Source: Flavobacteriales bacterium
GTDB taxonomy: Bacteria; Bacteroidota; Bacteroidia; Flavobacteriales_F; PHOS-HE28
Assembly (NCBI GenBank): GCA_016719225.1
Contig: JADKAN010000004.1
Coordinates: forward strand, 434,001 to 498,000
Length of the DNA: 64,000 nucleotides
Reading direction: 5' to 3'
The notes beneath the pieces are model-generated. The model was given only the letters and a program-made list of their open reading frames with translations. It was not told the origin of the DNA and searched no databases. Numbering within the stretch: position 1 is the stretch's first letter; the number at the start of each line of letters is the position of its first letter. Both the position numbers and the translations under genes were made by a program. This document shows positions 9,471 through 17,563 of this stretch, piece after piece.

Positions 9471-9643
9471 GAGTCCCGCAAGGGGCATGTAGTGCAAAGT
9501 GATGAACGGTGCTAAAGGCAGCGGAGGATGCCGGAAGCAATGATGGCTGTGCTCGATCCCGGAACTGTACGACCTTCAACTTGTTCCTGTCTGTCGCAGC
9601 CTTCACCACGTGCATCTGGTGATGTTGTACCCTTTCCAGAAAG

Positions 9644-10027
9644 TCACCGTGCCCGAAGCAACCAAGCATGGCTCTGGCTGCCGTCGAAGCTGCGCCAGAA
9701 GTACCACAGATAGGCCCCGGGTTCAGCGATCAGTGATTGGATCTCTTTGTCTTCCAGATCGTGGAAGTACACGTGAAGCCTGTCATTTGCCTCGGCCAAG
9801 GATGGCTGAGGCAAAGGAGTCCCTTTTTCAACCAAGGTGATCAAGGCACTTCGTACGCTACTGCTCTTCGAGGCGGGGGCGCCCTTGAAAAGTAACAGCT
9901 CCGGATGTTTGCGGGAGCGCCGCTTGATGCGCAGCACTTCCACCGTGCCGGATGCTTTCAGCGCCCTCGCGGTCTCGGGGAGGACCGAGCCTTGTTCGGG
10001 TAGCGCTGACTTTCGAGAGGTAGGCAT
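9644..10027 (-). CDS. hypothetical protein
   Basis: A 127-residue soluble protein that I do not recognise. The N-terminal part is basic (KRRSRKHPELLLFKG) and the C-terminal part is aromatic (LHVYFHDLEDKEIQ, then YLWYFWRSFDGSQSHAWLL). No signal peptide or membrane segment is visible. The ATG at 10027 is preferred over the TTG at 10051 because a -7-like CACTTTTG (10049-10056) lies 21 bases upstream, the same spacing as for dxs and the M13 gene. The gene lies downstream of the flippase-like gene on the same strand, 30 bases from its stop, so it may be co-transcribed. Codon use looks like that of its neighbours, but the gene remains a prediction. Confidence 0.55.
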   Translation of the reverse strand: MPTSRKSALPEQGSVLPETARALKASGTVEVLRIKRRSRKHPELLLFKGAPASKSSSVRSALITLVEKGTPLPQPSLAEANDRLHVYFHDLEDKEIQSLIAEPGAYLWYFWRSFDGSQSHAWLLRAR

Positions 10028-10057
10028 GGTGTCCAGCGTATCGGGCTGCAAAAGTGG

Positions 10058-11308
10058 TCAATTCCCCCGGACCGGACGCACTTCCTTTTCCGCAGCGCGG
10101 TTGCTGGTGCGCCTTAACCAGCCAGGTGCCACGGCAGCGCCTACGAATAAGTAGAGGTAATACGTGAACAAGCGCCAAAGCAAGGCCACTACCACGAGCA
10201 TCGCCCCGGCTGGCATCAGGTCCCGCATGAAGCCCACGAAAGCGAACTCGGCCGCGCCGCTCGCACCCGGCGTGGGGCTGATCAGCAGGATCACCCACAG
10301 GACGATCTGCCGTGCGTACATCAAAAGGTGGTCGCTCACTCCGAAGAAAGCCGCAGCAATAAGGTTCAGCACGAGGAAACGCGAGCCCCATGAGCACCAT
10401 GTCGCAGCGATCGCCTTCAGCCAAAACCCCAAGGAACGGCCCTTGAACTGGTCGCTTGCGGCAATAAGGTCATCTCCCGCCTCGGCCATGCGCGGACGGA
10501 ATCGCCGGATCCACCGATGTTTGAAAAGGCTCACCAGGAAAAGCTTGATCGCCCTGGGACGGAAGAACACCGAATAGAAGACGGCGACTTTCATTACCGC
10601 GATGAACGCATAGCCGATCCAGAACAACGCCTGCACCGGCAAGCCCCAGAGCGCATCATCCAACTCCGGCGGGAAAAGCTTGTCGATCCCCACCAGGAAG
10701 AACACGGCAGGAGCGAAGATCAGGAAAAAGAGTTCGTCCAGCATCGCGGTGACCAGCACGATGGCCGCACTGCGTCCCAATGGTGTGCCATCCTTGGCCA
10801 TAACATAGATCGCCACGCTGGTGCCACCCACCACCGCCGGGGCGACCGCAGTGGCGAATTCCCATAGGGCGATCACTTGGAAAGATCGTTTCCAACCGAA
10901 CTCGCCATCGGTAAGGATGCGCAGCCGGATGATGTACCCGAAGTCGCGCAGGCCGTTGGCGATGAGCGCCGCAAAAAGCAGCAATAGCCCCCACGGTGCC
11001 AGGTGTACGCTTCGCAGGCGTTCCATACCGCTCATCAACCGGTAATCACCGTGGACATCAGGGATGAATTCCGCAGCGTTGCCGAGGTCCACCGTGCCAT
11101 TCTGGTCGGTGTCCGTCCAAGTATAGTTGCCCGTGCCGCTCTCCACCTGCTCGAAGCCTTGCTCGCGCAGCTCGTGCCAAAGCAAAAAACCCACCGCCAG
11201 CAGCCCGAAGACGATGGGCAACAAGGAACGCCAGGCCTTGAACGAACGCCTTACCTCACGTTCGTCCTTCGGGTCGATGCCCAATGCTTCTTGCCCCACC
11301 TTTGCCAC
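10058..11308 (-). CDS. flippase-like/UPF0104 integral membrane protein
   Basis: A polytopic inner-membrane protein of about 416 residues with some eight to nine hydrophobic segments, for example SLLPIVFGLLAVGFLLWHEL, HLAPWGLLLLFAALIANGL and LMPAGAMLVVVALLWRLF. The layout and motifs such as FATAVAPAVVGGTSVAIY and SPTPGASGAAEFAFVG match the lysylphosphatidylglycerol synthase membrane domain/AglD-like flippase family (PF03706), whose members often move or modify membrane lipids. An unusual feature is an insert after the first segment, DTDQNGTVDLGNAAEF, which looks like a calcium-binding dockerin-type loop. The frame is open to 11428, but a TAACTTGG element at 11314-11321 sits 5 bases before a GTG at 11308, so I take that start. 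The exact substrate is unknown. Confidence 0.85.
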   Translation of the reverse strand: MAKVGQEALGIDPKDEREVRRSFKAWRSLLPIVFGLLAVGFLLWHELREQGFEQVESGTGNYTWTDTDQNGTVDLGNAAEFIPDVHGDYRLMSGMERLRSVHLAPWGLLLLFAALIANGLRDFGYIIRLRILTDGEFGWKRSFQVIALWEFATAVAPAVVGGTSVAIYVMAKDGTPLGRSAAIVLVTAMLDELFFLIFAPAVFFLVGIDKLFPPELDDALWGLPVQALFWIGYAFIAVMKVAVFYSVFFRPRAIKLFLVSLFKHRWIRRFRPRMAEAGDDLIAASDQFKGRSLGFWLKAIAATWCSWGSRFLVLNLIAAAFFGVSDHLLMYARQIVLWVILLISPTPGASGAAEFAFVGFMRDLMPAGAMLVVVALLWRLFTYYLYLFVGAAVAPGWLRRTSNRAAEKEVRPVRGN

Positions 11309-11354
11309 GGGGGCCAAGTTATCCGGTCCGCGTGACGAATCGCGATTCCTTAGC

Positions 11355-12278
11355 ATGCCTTCCCTTTTGGACCGACGTTCCCTCGCCCTCGCGGCACTGT
11401 TCACGGTGAACCTGTTGTACGGTATCAACTACGTGGTGGCGAAGGGACTTATGCCCGGTGTGATCGGCCCTTCAGGATTCATCCTGTTGCGCGTGGCCGG
11501 GGCCAATATGCTGTTCTGGCCCGTATGGCTCATCAAACGGGAGCGTGTCGCCTGGTCCGATGCCGGCCGCTTAGTGATCTGCGGTATCTCCGGCGTGGCC
11601 GTGAACCAGCTCATGTTCTTCCATGGCCTCATGCGCACCTCGCCGGTGCATGCCAGCATCATCATGGTAGCAACACCCATCCTGGTCTTGGTGCTCAGCG
11701 GCGTGTTGATCGGTGAACGCATAACGCCGAACAAGGCGCTGGGCGTTGGCTTAGGAGCTGCGGGTGCGCTGATGCTGATCTTGCTCGGCACGGCGCATAA
11801 TGACGGTGCGTCCATGCTCGGCGACTTCTTCATCCTTATCAATGCCAGCTCCTATGCCGTTTTCCTGGTGATGGTGAAACCACTGATGTCCAAGTATTCC
11901 GCGGTAACGGTGATGGCGTGGTGCTTTCTGGTGGGCAGTGTTATCGTGGTGCCCTTCGGTCTGCATGAATTCGCACAAGTGGATTGGCAAGGGCTTGCCG
12001 CCCCGGATGTTTGGAGCCTGGCCTTCGTCGTGGTGATGGTGACCTTCGTTGCCTATCTGCTGAACACATGGGCGTTGCGCGTGGTGCAGCCCAGCGTTGC
12101 GGGCACCTTTATCTACCTCCAACCCGTGCTGGCATTATTGGCGTCCTGGTTCACCGTGCGTGGCGATCTGGGGCTCGGTTGGCCGCAGCTCGGTGCCGCG
12201 GTCTGCATTTTCGCCGGTGTGTGGCTGGTGGGCAGGAGGGACCGCAAAAGACCATCTTCGCAGGTCGGCGCCCAATAG
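11355..12278 (+). CDS. EamA/DMT-superfamily transporter
   Basis: A 307-residue membrane protein with ten predicted helices in two homologous halves of five, as in the drug/metabolite transporter superfamily (RhaT/EamA). The first half begins ALAALFTVNLLYGINYVVAKG and the second near FFILINASSYAVFLVMVKPL. Members export or import small metabolites such as amino acids; nothing here tells which. The ATG at 11355 gives the standard N-terminus; the open frame further upstream (from 11127) overlaps the divergent gene and does not resemble the family. It is divergent from the flippase-like gene, with 46 bases between the two starts. Confidence 0.9.
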   Translation: MPSLLDRRSLALAALFTVNLLYGINYVVAKGLMPGVIGPSGFILLRVAGANMLFWPVWLIKRERVAWSDAGRLVICGISGVAVNQLMFFHGLMRTSPVHASIIMVATPILVLVLSGVLIGERITPNKALGVGLGAAGALMLILLGTAHNDGASMLGDFFILINASSYAVFLVMVKPLMSKYSAVTVMAWCFLVGSVIVVPFGLHEFAQVDWQGLAAPDVWSLAFVVVMVTFVAYLLNTWALRVVQPSVAGTFIYLQPVLALLASWFTVRGDLGLGWPQLGAAVCIFAGVWLVGRRDRKRPSSQVGAQ

Positions 12279-12288
12279 GCCTTGCTCC

Positions 12289-12296
12289 TACATTTG
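12289..12296 (+). promoter_or_regulatory. putative -7 promoter element of yicC
   Basis: TACATTTG, a full match to TAnnTTTG, only 5 bases before the ATG at 12302. Transcription would begin at or next to the start codon, giving a leaderless message for yicC and the genes behind it. Confidence 0.55.
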
Positions 12297-12301
12297 TCCG
12301 C

Positions 12302-13171
12302 ATGTTGCGCTCCATGACCGGCTTCGGCCGTGCCGAAGGCTTGGTGAATGAAAAGAAGGTTACTGTGGAGATGCGCTCGCTCAATAGCAAGCAACTGGAC
12401 CTACAGGTGAAGCTGCCTTCCGTTTGGCGCGAGAAGGAAACCGGTTTGCGCCAATGGGCAGGAGAGCGGGTGATCCGCGGAAAGGCCGACCTTTTCGTGA
12501 ATCTGGACGGCGCAAAAGCTGCTGGCAAAGGCGCGTTCAATGCCGAGCTCATACGCAATTATTACAACGAGCTTTCTGGTATCGTCCACGCCATCGTACC
12601 CGGGAATACCACTGACCTGATGGCGCACGTGCTCCGCATGCCGGATGTGATGGGCACTGCCAAAGAGGAATTCGATCCTGTGGAGTGGAGCTCCGTCCTC
12701 GAGCTGGTGCAACGGGCATGGACCGCGTTCGAGGAGTTCCGGAACGCTGAAGGGGCGAAGCTGCATGCCGAATTGAAGGAACGCACCGACAACATCAGCC
12801 GGCTTTTGACCCAGGTAAGCCGCATGGATGGTGACCGCATCGAACGCACACGCGAGCGCATCCGCGCAAAGCTGAATGAGCTACAAGTGAAGGTGGATCA
12901 GGAGCGCTTCGAACAGGAACTGGTCTTCTATCTGGAAAAGCTGGACGTTACGGAGGAGAAGCTTCGGCTGGCTACGCACTGCGATTATTTCCTCAAGACG
13001 ATGGATGAGGAGGAGGGGCAGGGCCGGAAGCTCGGCTTTATCGCCCAGGAAATGGGGCGCGAGATCAACACGTTGGGCTCCAAGAGCAACGATGCCGATA
13101 TGCAAAAGCTGGTCGTATTGATGAAGGATGAGCTGGAGAAGGTGAAGGAACAAATGCTCAACGTCCTCTGA
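12302..13171 (+). CDS. yicC: YicC family endoribonuclease
   Basis: A 289-residue YicC protein. The N-terminal domain begins with the family hallmark MLRSMTGFGRAE, followed by EMRSLNSKQLD. The C-terminal DUF1732 domain holds the signature HCDYFLKTMDEEE and RKLGFIAQEMGREINTLGSKS. YicC proteins are endoribonucleases involved in RNA turnover (shown in E. coli and B. subtilis); the catalytic details in this organism are inferred. The open frame extends upstream to 11984 inside the EamA gene, but the ATG at 12302 fits the family exactly and has a promoter element 5 bases before it. It is followed after five bases by gmk, a very common pairing in bacteria. Confidence 0.95.
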   Translation: MLRSMTGFGRAEGLVNEKKVTVEMRSLNSKQLDLQVKLPSVWREKETGLRQWAGERVIRGKADLFVNLDGAKAAGKGAFNAELIRNYYNELSGIVHAIVPGNTTDLMAHVLRMPDVMGTAKEEFDPVEWSSVLELVQRAWTAFEEFRNAEGAKLHAELKERTDNISRLLTQVSRMDGDRIERTRERIRAKLNELQVKVDQERFEQELVFYLEKLDVTEEKLRLATHCDYFLKTMDEEEGQGRKLGFIAQEMGREINTLGSKSNDADMQKLVVLMKDELEKVKEQMLNVL

Positions 13172-13176
13172 TCATC

Positions 13177-13753
13177 ATGCCGTTGGGAAAAGGCAAGTGC
13201 ATCATTGTTTCCGCTCCTTCCGGTGCAGGAAAGACCACCTTGGTGCGCCATCTGCTAGGCCGGGACCTCGGCTTGGATTTCTCCATCAGCGCTACCAGTC
13301 GCCCCAAACGCGACCATGAAAGCGACGGACTCGATTATTTCTTCCTCACCGCTGACGAGTTCCGAAAGCGGATCGCTGCGGAGGAGTTCATCGAGTGGGA
13401 GGAAGTTTATTCCGGGCGTTTCTACGGCACCTTGCGCAGCGAGATCGAACGTATTTGGGGCTTGGGCAAACATCCCATTTTCGATGTGGACGTGGTAGGT
13501 GGCCTTCGCCTGAAGGAGATCTTCGGTGATCAAGCCCTCTCGCTTTTCGTTTCCCCCGCCCACCATTGCCACTTTGGAGCACCGCCTGCTTTTGCGCGGT
13601 ACCGAAACCCCGGAAACACTACGTATGCGGGTGGACAAGGCCGCTCACGAGCTTACGTTCACCGTTCATTACGATACGGTCGTGGTGAACGATGACATGC
13701 GCGAAGCCTGCGACCAAGCGTATGAAGCCGTTAAATCGTTCTTGGAGCGATGA
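13177..13753 (+). CDS. gmk: guanylate kinase, frameshifted in this sequence
   Basis: Guanylate kinase phosphorylates GMP to GDP with ATP and is normally essential. The first frame (13177 onwards) gives the P-loop SAPSGAGKTT at about residues 12-21, the GMP-binding stretch SATSRPKRDHESDGLDYFF, and IFDVDVVGG. After FVSP the frame turns to unrelated sequence. The expected continuation PPTIATLEHRLLLRG TETPETLRMR (two halves) to VKSFLER lies one base later and ends at 13753. The span is 577 bases, one over a multiple of three, and removing one C from the five at 13553-13557 restores a normal protein of about 191 residues. A sequencing indel is the likeliest cause, because a truncated Gmk would lose its C-terminal core. 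The stop overlaps the nadD start (ATGA). Confidence 0.92.
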
Positions 13754-14340
13754 AGGTCGGATGCCTTTTCGGTTCATTCGATCCGCCGCACCTCGGCCAT
13801 ATCGCGGTGGCGCGTTACATGCTGGAGCATAAAGGCCTTGACCAGGTCTGGCTGGTGGTAACCCCGCAGAATCCCTTCAAGCAGGATCGCCGCCTTAGCC
13901 CCGAACAGCATCGCTTGGCCATGGTCCGGCTTGCCGTTCAAGGCATACCGGGGCTTTCGGCCAACGGCCTGGAACTCGATCTACCAAGACCCAACTACAC
14001 GGCCGACACCTTGGCCTTCATGCACAGCCGCTGGCCAAGCCAGGAATTCTCGCTGATCATCGGCAGTGATAATCTCGCTTCGCTCCACCTGTGGAAAGAT
14101 GCATTGGGCATGCTGGAGAACACTAAAGTGCTCGTTTATCCACGTTCCGGCTTGGAGGAGCACCAAGCGCAGGCCGAGCTGATGTATCATCCTGCAGTGA
14201 CCTTCGTACCTGAAGCGCCCCAAGTGGTGATGTCCTCTACGGGGATCCGCGTAAGGCTCCGGAACTGGAAGCCAGTTGACGGTCTACTCGACCCTAAGGT
14301 GCTCGCCTACATCAGGCAGAACGGGCTTTACGCAGGTTGA
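13750..14340 (+). CDS. nadD: nicotinate-nucleotide adenylyltransferase
   Basis: NadD joins nicotinate mononucleotide and ATP to give deamido-NAD in NAD synthesis. The 196-residue protein has the nucleotidyltransferase signature GSFDPPHLGHIAVA at residues 8-21, the substrate-binding stretch LVVTPQNPFK, and the C-terminal SSTGIRVRLR motif. The length is typical. Its ATG overlaps the gmk stop by the ATGA arrangement, so yicC-gmk-nadD form one translated unit. No clear terminator follows; only a short GC hairpin without a T-run is seen near 14358-14383. Confidence 0.95.
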   Translation: MKVGCLFGSFDPPHLGHIAVARYMLEHKGLDQVWLVVTPQNPFKQDRRLSPEQHRLAMVRLAVQGIPGLSANGLELDLPRPNYTADTLAFMHSRWPSQEFSLIIGSDNLASLHLWKDALGMLENTKVLVYPRSGLEEHQAQAELMYHPAVTFVPEAPQVVMSSTGIRVRLRNWKPVDGLLDPKVLAYIRQNGLYAG

Positions 14341-14410
14341 TCCTAATTCCTCGTCGCCTGTTCCGCCACGCGGTGGAGGAAGTCGGGATCAAGAATGAGG
14401 ACCAGTAAAT

Positions 14411-15058
14411 TTAAACGGGAAGGATCGCCAGCTCCGGAACGCCAGTGCGCTGCGCCAAGTGGTCACGGAGTACTCCCAGCGCCTTTTGGTACTGCAACTC
14501 ATTCACCACGTGCAGGTCGCAAAGTGAGCGGTAAGGAAGCAGGTGATCCCGATAGGCCGGCATCACATGGTTGTCCCACTGGTAGAGGATGTCCTCTACA
14601 CTGTATCCCCTTTCTCGCTGGTCACGACCCAATCGCCGTTGCAGTTGCACGCTCTCGCTCGCGTCCACAAAAACCTTCAGGTCCAATTGCTCCCGGATCC
14701 CGGGATGGTGCAACAGGAATAAACCCTCCACAAGGATCACGCGGGCCGGACGGACCTCCATCCATCGCTCTTCCTCGCCCTCTACGTTGAATGTGTATTC
14801 CTTGCGGTAGACCGCCTCACCAAGTGCCAGGCAACGCAGGTCGTCCGCCAACAGGTCCAGGTCAAGTGCACCGGGCAGGTCGAAATTCACCTTCCCATTG
14901 GCGTCCTTCAACTGGTGCGCTATCGGCCTGTAATAATCGTCCTGGGACACGATCGTGACGCTATCAGGAGGAAGCAGGTTGCGGAGCGCGCGAACGAGGG
15001 TTGTTTTCCCCGACCCACTGCCGCCCGCTACTCCGACCAAGTAGGTGCCCCGATGCAT
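14411..15058 (-). CDS. udk: uridine kinase
   Basis: Uridine/cytidine kinase of the pyrimidine salvage pathway, 215 residues. It has the Walker A motif GVAGGSGSGKTT at about residues 9-20, the phosphate-binding SQDDYYRP, FDLPGALDLDLL, and the ILVEGLFLLH strand, followed by the R-rich lid RRLGRDQRERGYS. The length fits the family. Translation from 15058 (MHRGTYLVGV) is preferred over the upstream open frame to 15115, because a TATATTCG element (15065-15072) lies 6 bases upstream. It converges with nadD, with about 70 bases between them. Confidence 0.93.
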   Translation of the reverse strand: MHRGTYLVGVAGGSGSGKTTLVRALRNLLPPDSVTIVSQDDYYRPIAHQLKDANGKVNFDLPGALDLDLLADDLRCLALGEAVYRKEYTFNVEGEEERWMEVRPARVILVEGLFLLHHPGIREQLDLKVFVDASESVQLQRRLGRDQRERGYSVEDILYQWDNHVMPAYRDHLLPYRSLCDLHVVNELQYQKALGVLRDHLAQRTGVPELAILPV

Positions 15059-15259
15059 CGGGTGCGAATATAGGGGAATGGGGATGTTTGTTGCGAACAG
15101 CGGAAGGCCCATCACATTTGTCCCGGTAACGTAGGTGCTGGTGCCCCGCGTCGGGGAACGGCTTCCCCGGCGCGGTCATTCTCATGAAAAGCGAAGTTCT
15201 CTTATTTCAACTTTGGCACGCCGTTGGAAAAGGGGTTTACAGATCCAAACCAACCCACC

Positions 15260-15397
15260 ATGAAACTCGTTGACGCCCGAGCCAAAAAGTTGAATGAAAC
15301 GGCCACCCGTATGATGATGGCCGGCAATGTGGACCGCTACCTCCACGCTCTGCGGCTTCTATTCACCCTGCGCACTCGTTCGCTGCCTTCTGCCTGA
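15260..15397 (+). CDS. small basic protein (45 residues), unknown
   Basis: A short frame of 45 codons, ATG to TGA, encoding a basic, helical peptide: MKLVDARAKKLNETATRM, then GNVDRYLHALRLLFTLRTRS. It has a plausible upstream region: CAACTTTG, a -7-like element, about 45 bases before the start. The amphipathic helix pattern and the Arg/Leu-rich end are coding-like, and the start has an A-rich context as is usual in this phylum. I do not know its function. It lies alone between udk and another small gene, both expressed away from it or downstream of it. Confidence 0.5.
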   Translation: MKLVDARAKKLNETATRMMMAGNVDRYLHALRLLFTLRTRSLPSA

Positions 15398-15496
15398 TCC
15401 GGCATTTGTCAGTGCCGGTTATGCGCGTCAGTCGCTCTTTTGAAAAAAATTTCGCTGCAATGGATCCTTTTCGGCGCGACCACCGTTGAAGTGACC

Positions 15497-15673
15497 ATGA
15501 CGAAGAAGGACAAGATAGCCTTCATCAAGAGCAGCAAACGCAAGTCGCATGTGTACAACGACCTGCTTCGTTATTCCGATCAACAGCTCAATGAGCTTAT
15601 CCGGGAGATCGTGCAGGGGCTGGTAAGGGAAAGCGAGATCATCGCCAACGCTTATATAAATGGCTACCGATGA
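15497..15673 (+). CDS. small hypothetical protein (58 residues)
   Basis: A 58-residue, Lys-rich, mostly helical protein (MTKKDKIAFIKSSKRKSH, then LNELIREIVQGLVRES). The frame could start at a TTG at 15440, but those residues have an unlikely start, so the ATG at 15497 is taken. It is followed by a good intrinsic terminator at about 15725, which supports a real transcript end. I do not recognise the family. Confidence 0.55.
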   Translation: MTKKDKIAFIKSSKRKSHVYNDLLRYSDQQLNELIREIVQGLVRESEIIANAYINGYR

Positions 15674-15724
15674 ACACTGTGCTGCGTAAGCCCTCATGAT
15701 CGGGCTTAAAACGGACAGGTGGCA

Positions 15725-15752
15725 AGGCCCCGGCGCATGCGTCGGGGCTTTC
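15725..15752 (+). terminator. intrinsic terminator after the small gene at 15497
   Basis: A GC-rich hairpin, GCCCCGGCGCATGCGTCGGGGC (given as arms GCCCCGGCG and CGTCGGGGC with one G-T pair), is followed by TTTCTC. It lies about 50 bases past the stop at 15673. Confidence 0.7.
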
Positions 15753-15810
15753 TCACGTTTACACAGGTTTGGCCCTGTTAATGAAAACCTCCGCTCGGAA
15801 ATATGAGCCC

Positions 15811-17448
15811 TTATCGCTTCCCGCCCCGCATTGCCGGAGGTGGTGAACGTTTTATCGCGCCATTCTCATATTCAACCTTGGAGACCACTACGCCGGTCGC
15901 ATCGTACATCGTCATCGTGCCGTCCAAGCGACCGGCCTTGTAATTCATCTCCTGCACTATGCGGCCCCTTCGGTCGTAAACAGTGCATTTACCATTCGGC
16001 TCCCCATTCACGAAGCCCTGTTCGCGCTGTTTTACCCCGGCATCGTCGTAGTAGATCCATGCCCCTGTAGGCGTATCGTTCGCGTACATCCCTTCACTGA
16101 TCAATTGGCCCTTGTCGCTGTATTCCAACCAACGCCCGCTGCGCCGGCCGTCGGCGAAAAAGCCCTCTTCCTTCACCTTGCCGTTGTCGTACCAACTTTT
16201 CCAAGGACCGTTCTTCGCGTTGTCCTTCCAAGTGGCCATGTAGTTCTCCTTGCCGTTGGGGAGCCAACCTTGCCATATGCCGTTCAACTGCCCTTGTTTG
16301 AAGGAGCCTTTATCCTTGGGTTGGCCGTTCTCGAACCAACTGTTCCATTGGCCCTCTTCCTTTCCATTGGCATAAGTGCCTTCTTGAAGCTTTTGGCCGC
16401 CTTCGAACCAAGTGGTCCACAGACCGGTCTTTTCTCCCGCGGCAAATGTTCCCCTTTTCCAATTCTGCCCACCGTCGTAGTAGTATAGCCATTCCCCTTC
16501 CTGCTTTCCAGCACGGTAAAGACCCGTGGAACTGAGCTGGCCATTCGGGTACCAATATTTCCAAAGGCCGTCCTGCAGGTCTTCCTTGAAATTCCCGAGC
16601 ATGTCCCGCTTTCCTTGCTGGGTATACCACGTCCATGTGCTGTCTTTCTTCCCTTCCCGGTACCAGCCCGTTACGTTATCCCCCCCGGTGGCGTACCAAG
16701 TGGTGAACGGGCCGTTCAATTTGCCCATGCTCCATGTTTCGGTCCGCTCCTTCGACCCTCCCGATGTGCGGTATTCCCATGTGCCATGCTGCACACCACC
16801 AAGCCATTGTCCTTTCGACTTTATGTTGCCGGCAGGCCAGAAGGCGCGTTGTTCACCGCTCCTTACACCCAAGTGATAGTGGCTCACATCCGCGGTGTCG
16901 CCAGTAGGGTAATACGTGTGAATGATGCCTTCGCCATTTATCAAGGTCTGGCTGCTATCGCGGTCCCAAGCATCAATGCTAAGGCACACGTCCTTGTCGC
17001 ATTGTTCGGTCAGCATTTTTTGTCCGTCGGGGTAGAAGTATTTCCAAGGACCGCGCTTCGCGTCGGCCACGTAACCGCCGGACTCCATCAATTTCCCCGT
17101 GCGGTAGAAGCTCTGCATGGTGCTGTCCTGCTTGCCGTTACGGATCCATCCGTCGTGTTGCATCCGGCCATTATCGTAGTAGATCACCACGTGGCCATCC
17201 CGCTGGCCGCTTTTGAAATCGCTTTTCTCCGTGATCCGCCCTTGAGGATCCCAGAATTTCCATTCCCCCCATTCGCGCCCGTTCACCATCAAACCCTCGC
17301 TCTTCTTCACGGTTTTCAGGCTGTCCCAGTGATCCACGTAGGGCACCACCGTCTGCGCTGTGACCGGTACTAGAGCGCATAGTCCGATAGCCACGATGAA
17401 CACCTGGAGGATGCGGTTTCGGATATGGGAACAGGGTCGAAAGCTCAT
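15811..17448 (-). CDS. exported MORN/YwqK-repeat protein
   Basis: A protein of 545 residues from the ATG at 17448. Residues 1-32 are a signal peptide (ILQVFIVAIGLCALVPV, then TAQ). Almost all the rest is a tandem array of about 20-24-residue repeats of the MORN/YwqK-antitoxin type, with recurring W-x-x-Y/W-x-x-x-G and G-x-x-x-G-x-W elements (for example GLWKYWYPNGQLSSTG, GPWKSWYDNGKVKEEG). I count roughly 18 repeats. Such repeats form long beta-solenoids; the function is unknown and probably structural or protein-binding outside the inner membrane. The frame extends upstream to 17658, but a TATTTTTA element 4 bases before 17448 and the signal peptide fix the start. It is divergent from the pentaheme cytochrome gene. 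Confidence 0.85.
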   Translation of the reverse strand: MSFRPCSHIRNRILQVFIVAIGLCALVPVTAQTVVPYVDHWDSLKTVKKSEGLMVNGREWGEWKFWDPQGRITEKSDFKSGQRDGHVVIYYDNGRMQHDGWIRNGKQDSTMQSFYRTGKLMESGGYVADAKRGPWKYFYPDGQKMLTEQCDKDVCLSIDAWDRDSSQTLINGEGIIHTYYPTGDTADVSHYHLGVRSGEQRAFWPAGNIKSKGQWLGGVQHGTWEYRTSGGSKERTETWSMGKLNGPFTTWYATGGDNVTGWYREGKKDSTWTWYTQQGKRDMLGNFKEDLQDGLWKYWYPNGQLSSTGLYRAGKQEGEWLYYYDGGQNWKRGTFAAGEKTGLWTTWFEGGQKLQEGTYANGKEEGQWNSWFENGQPKDKGSFKQGQLNGIWQGWLPNGKENYMATWKDNAKNGPWKSWYDNGKVKEEGFFADGRRSGRWLEYSDKGQLISEGMYANDTPTGAWIYYDDAGVKQREQGFVNGEPNGKCTVYDRRGRIVQEMNYKAGRLDGTMTMYDATGVVVSKVEYENGAIKRSPPPAMRGGKR

Positions 17449-17548
17449 GCGGTAAAAATAGTCCTGCATATTGTGCAACCTTGACCAAGAACGCGGATCC
17501 ATTAACCAAGGTGTGCACACTGTTGTGGAATTCCCATGGCAGGCTCCA

Positions 17549-17556
17549 TAACTTGG
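17549..17556 (+). promoter_or_regulatory. putative -7 promoter element of the pentaheme cytochrome gene
   Basis: TAACTTGG, one mismatch to TAnnTTTG, 7 bases before the ATG at 17564. The same octamer lies 5 bases before the start of the flippase-like gene (11314-11321, minus strand). Confidence 0.45.
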
Positions 17557-17563
17557 CCTCCCC

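Noticed and set aside
9454..9669. 71-residue minus-strand frame upstream of the M13 gene
   Set aside because: Non-protein-like composition and it overlaps the M13 promoter.
11353..11358. overlapping divergent ATG codons (GCATGC) for the flippase-like and EamA genes
   Set aside because: The TAACTTGG element at 11314-11321, 5 bases before a GTG at 11308, gives the flippase-like gene a better start and leaves 46 bases between the genes.
16615..17373. 252-residue plus-strand frame in the MORN gene
   Set aside because: Antisense shadow; the minus strand holds the repeat protein.
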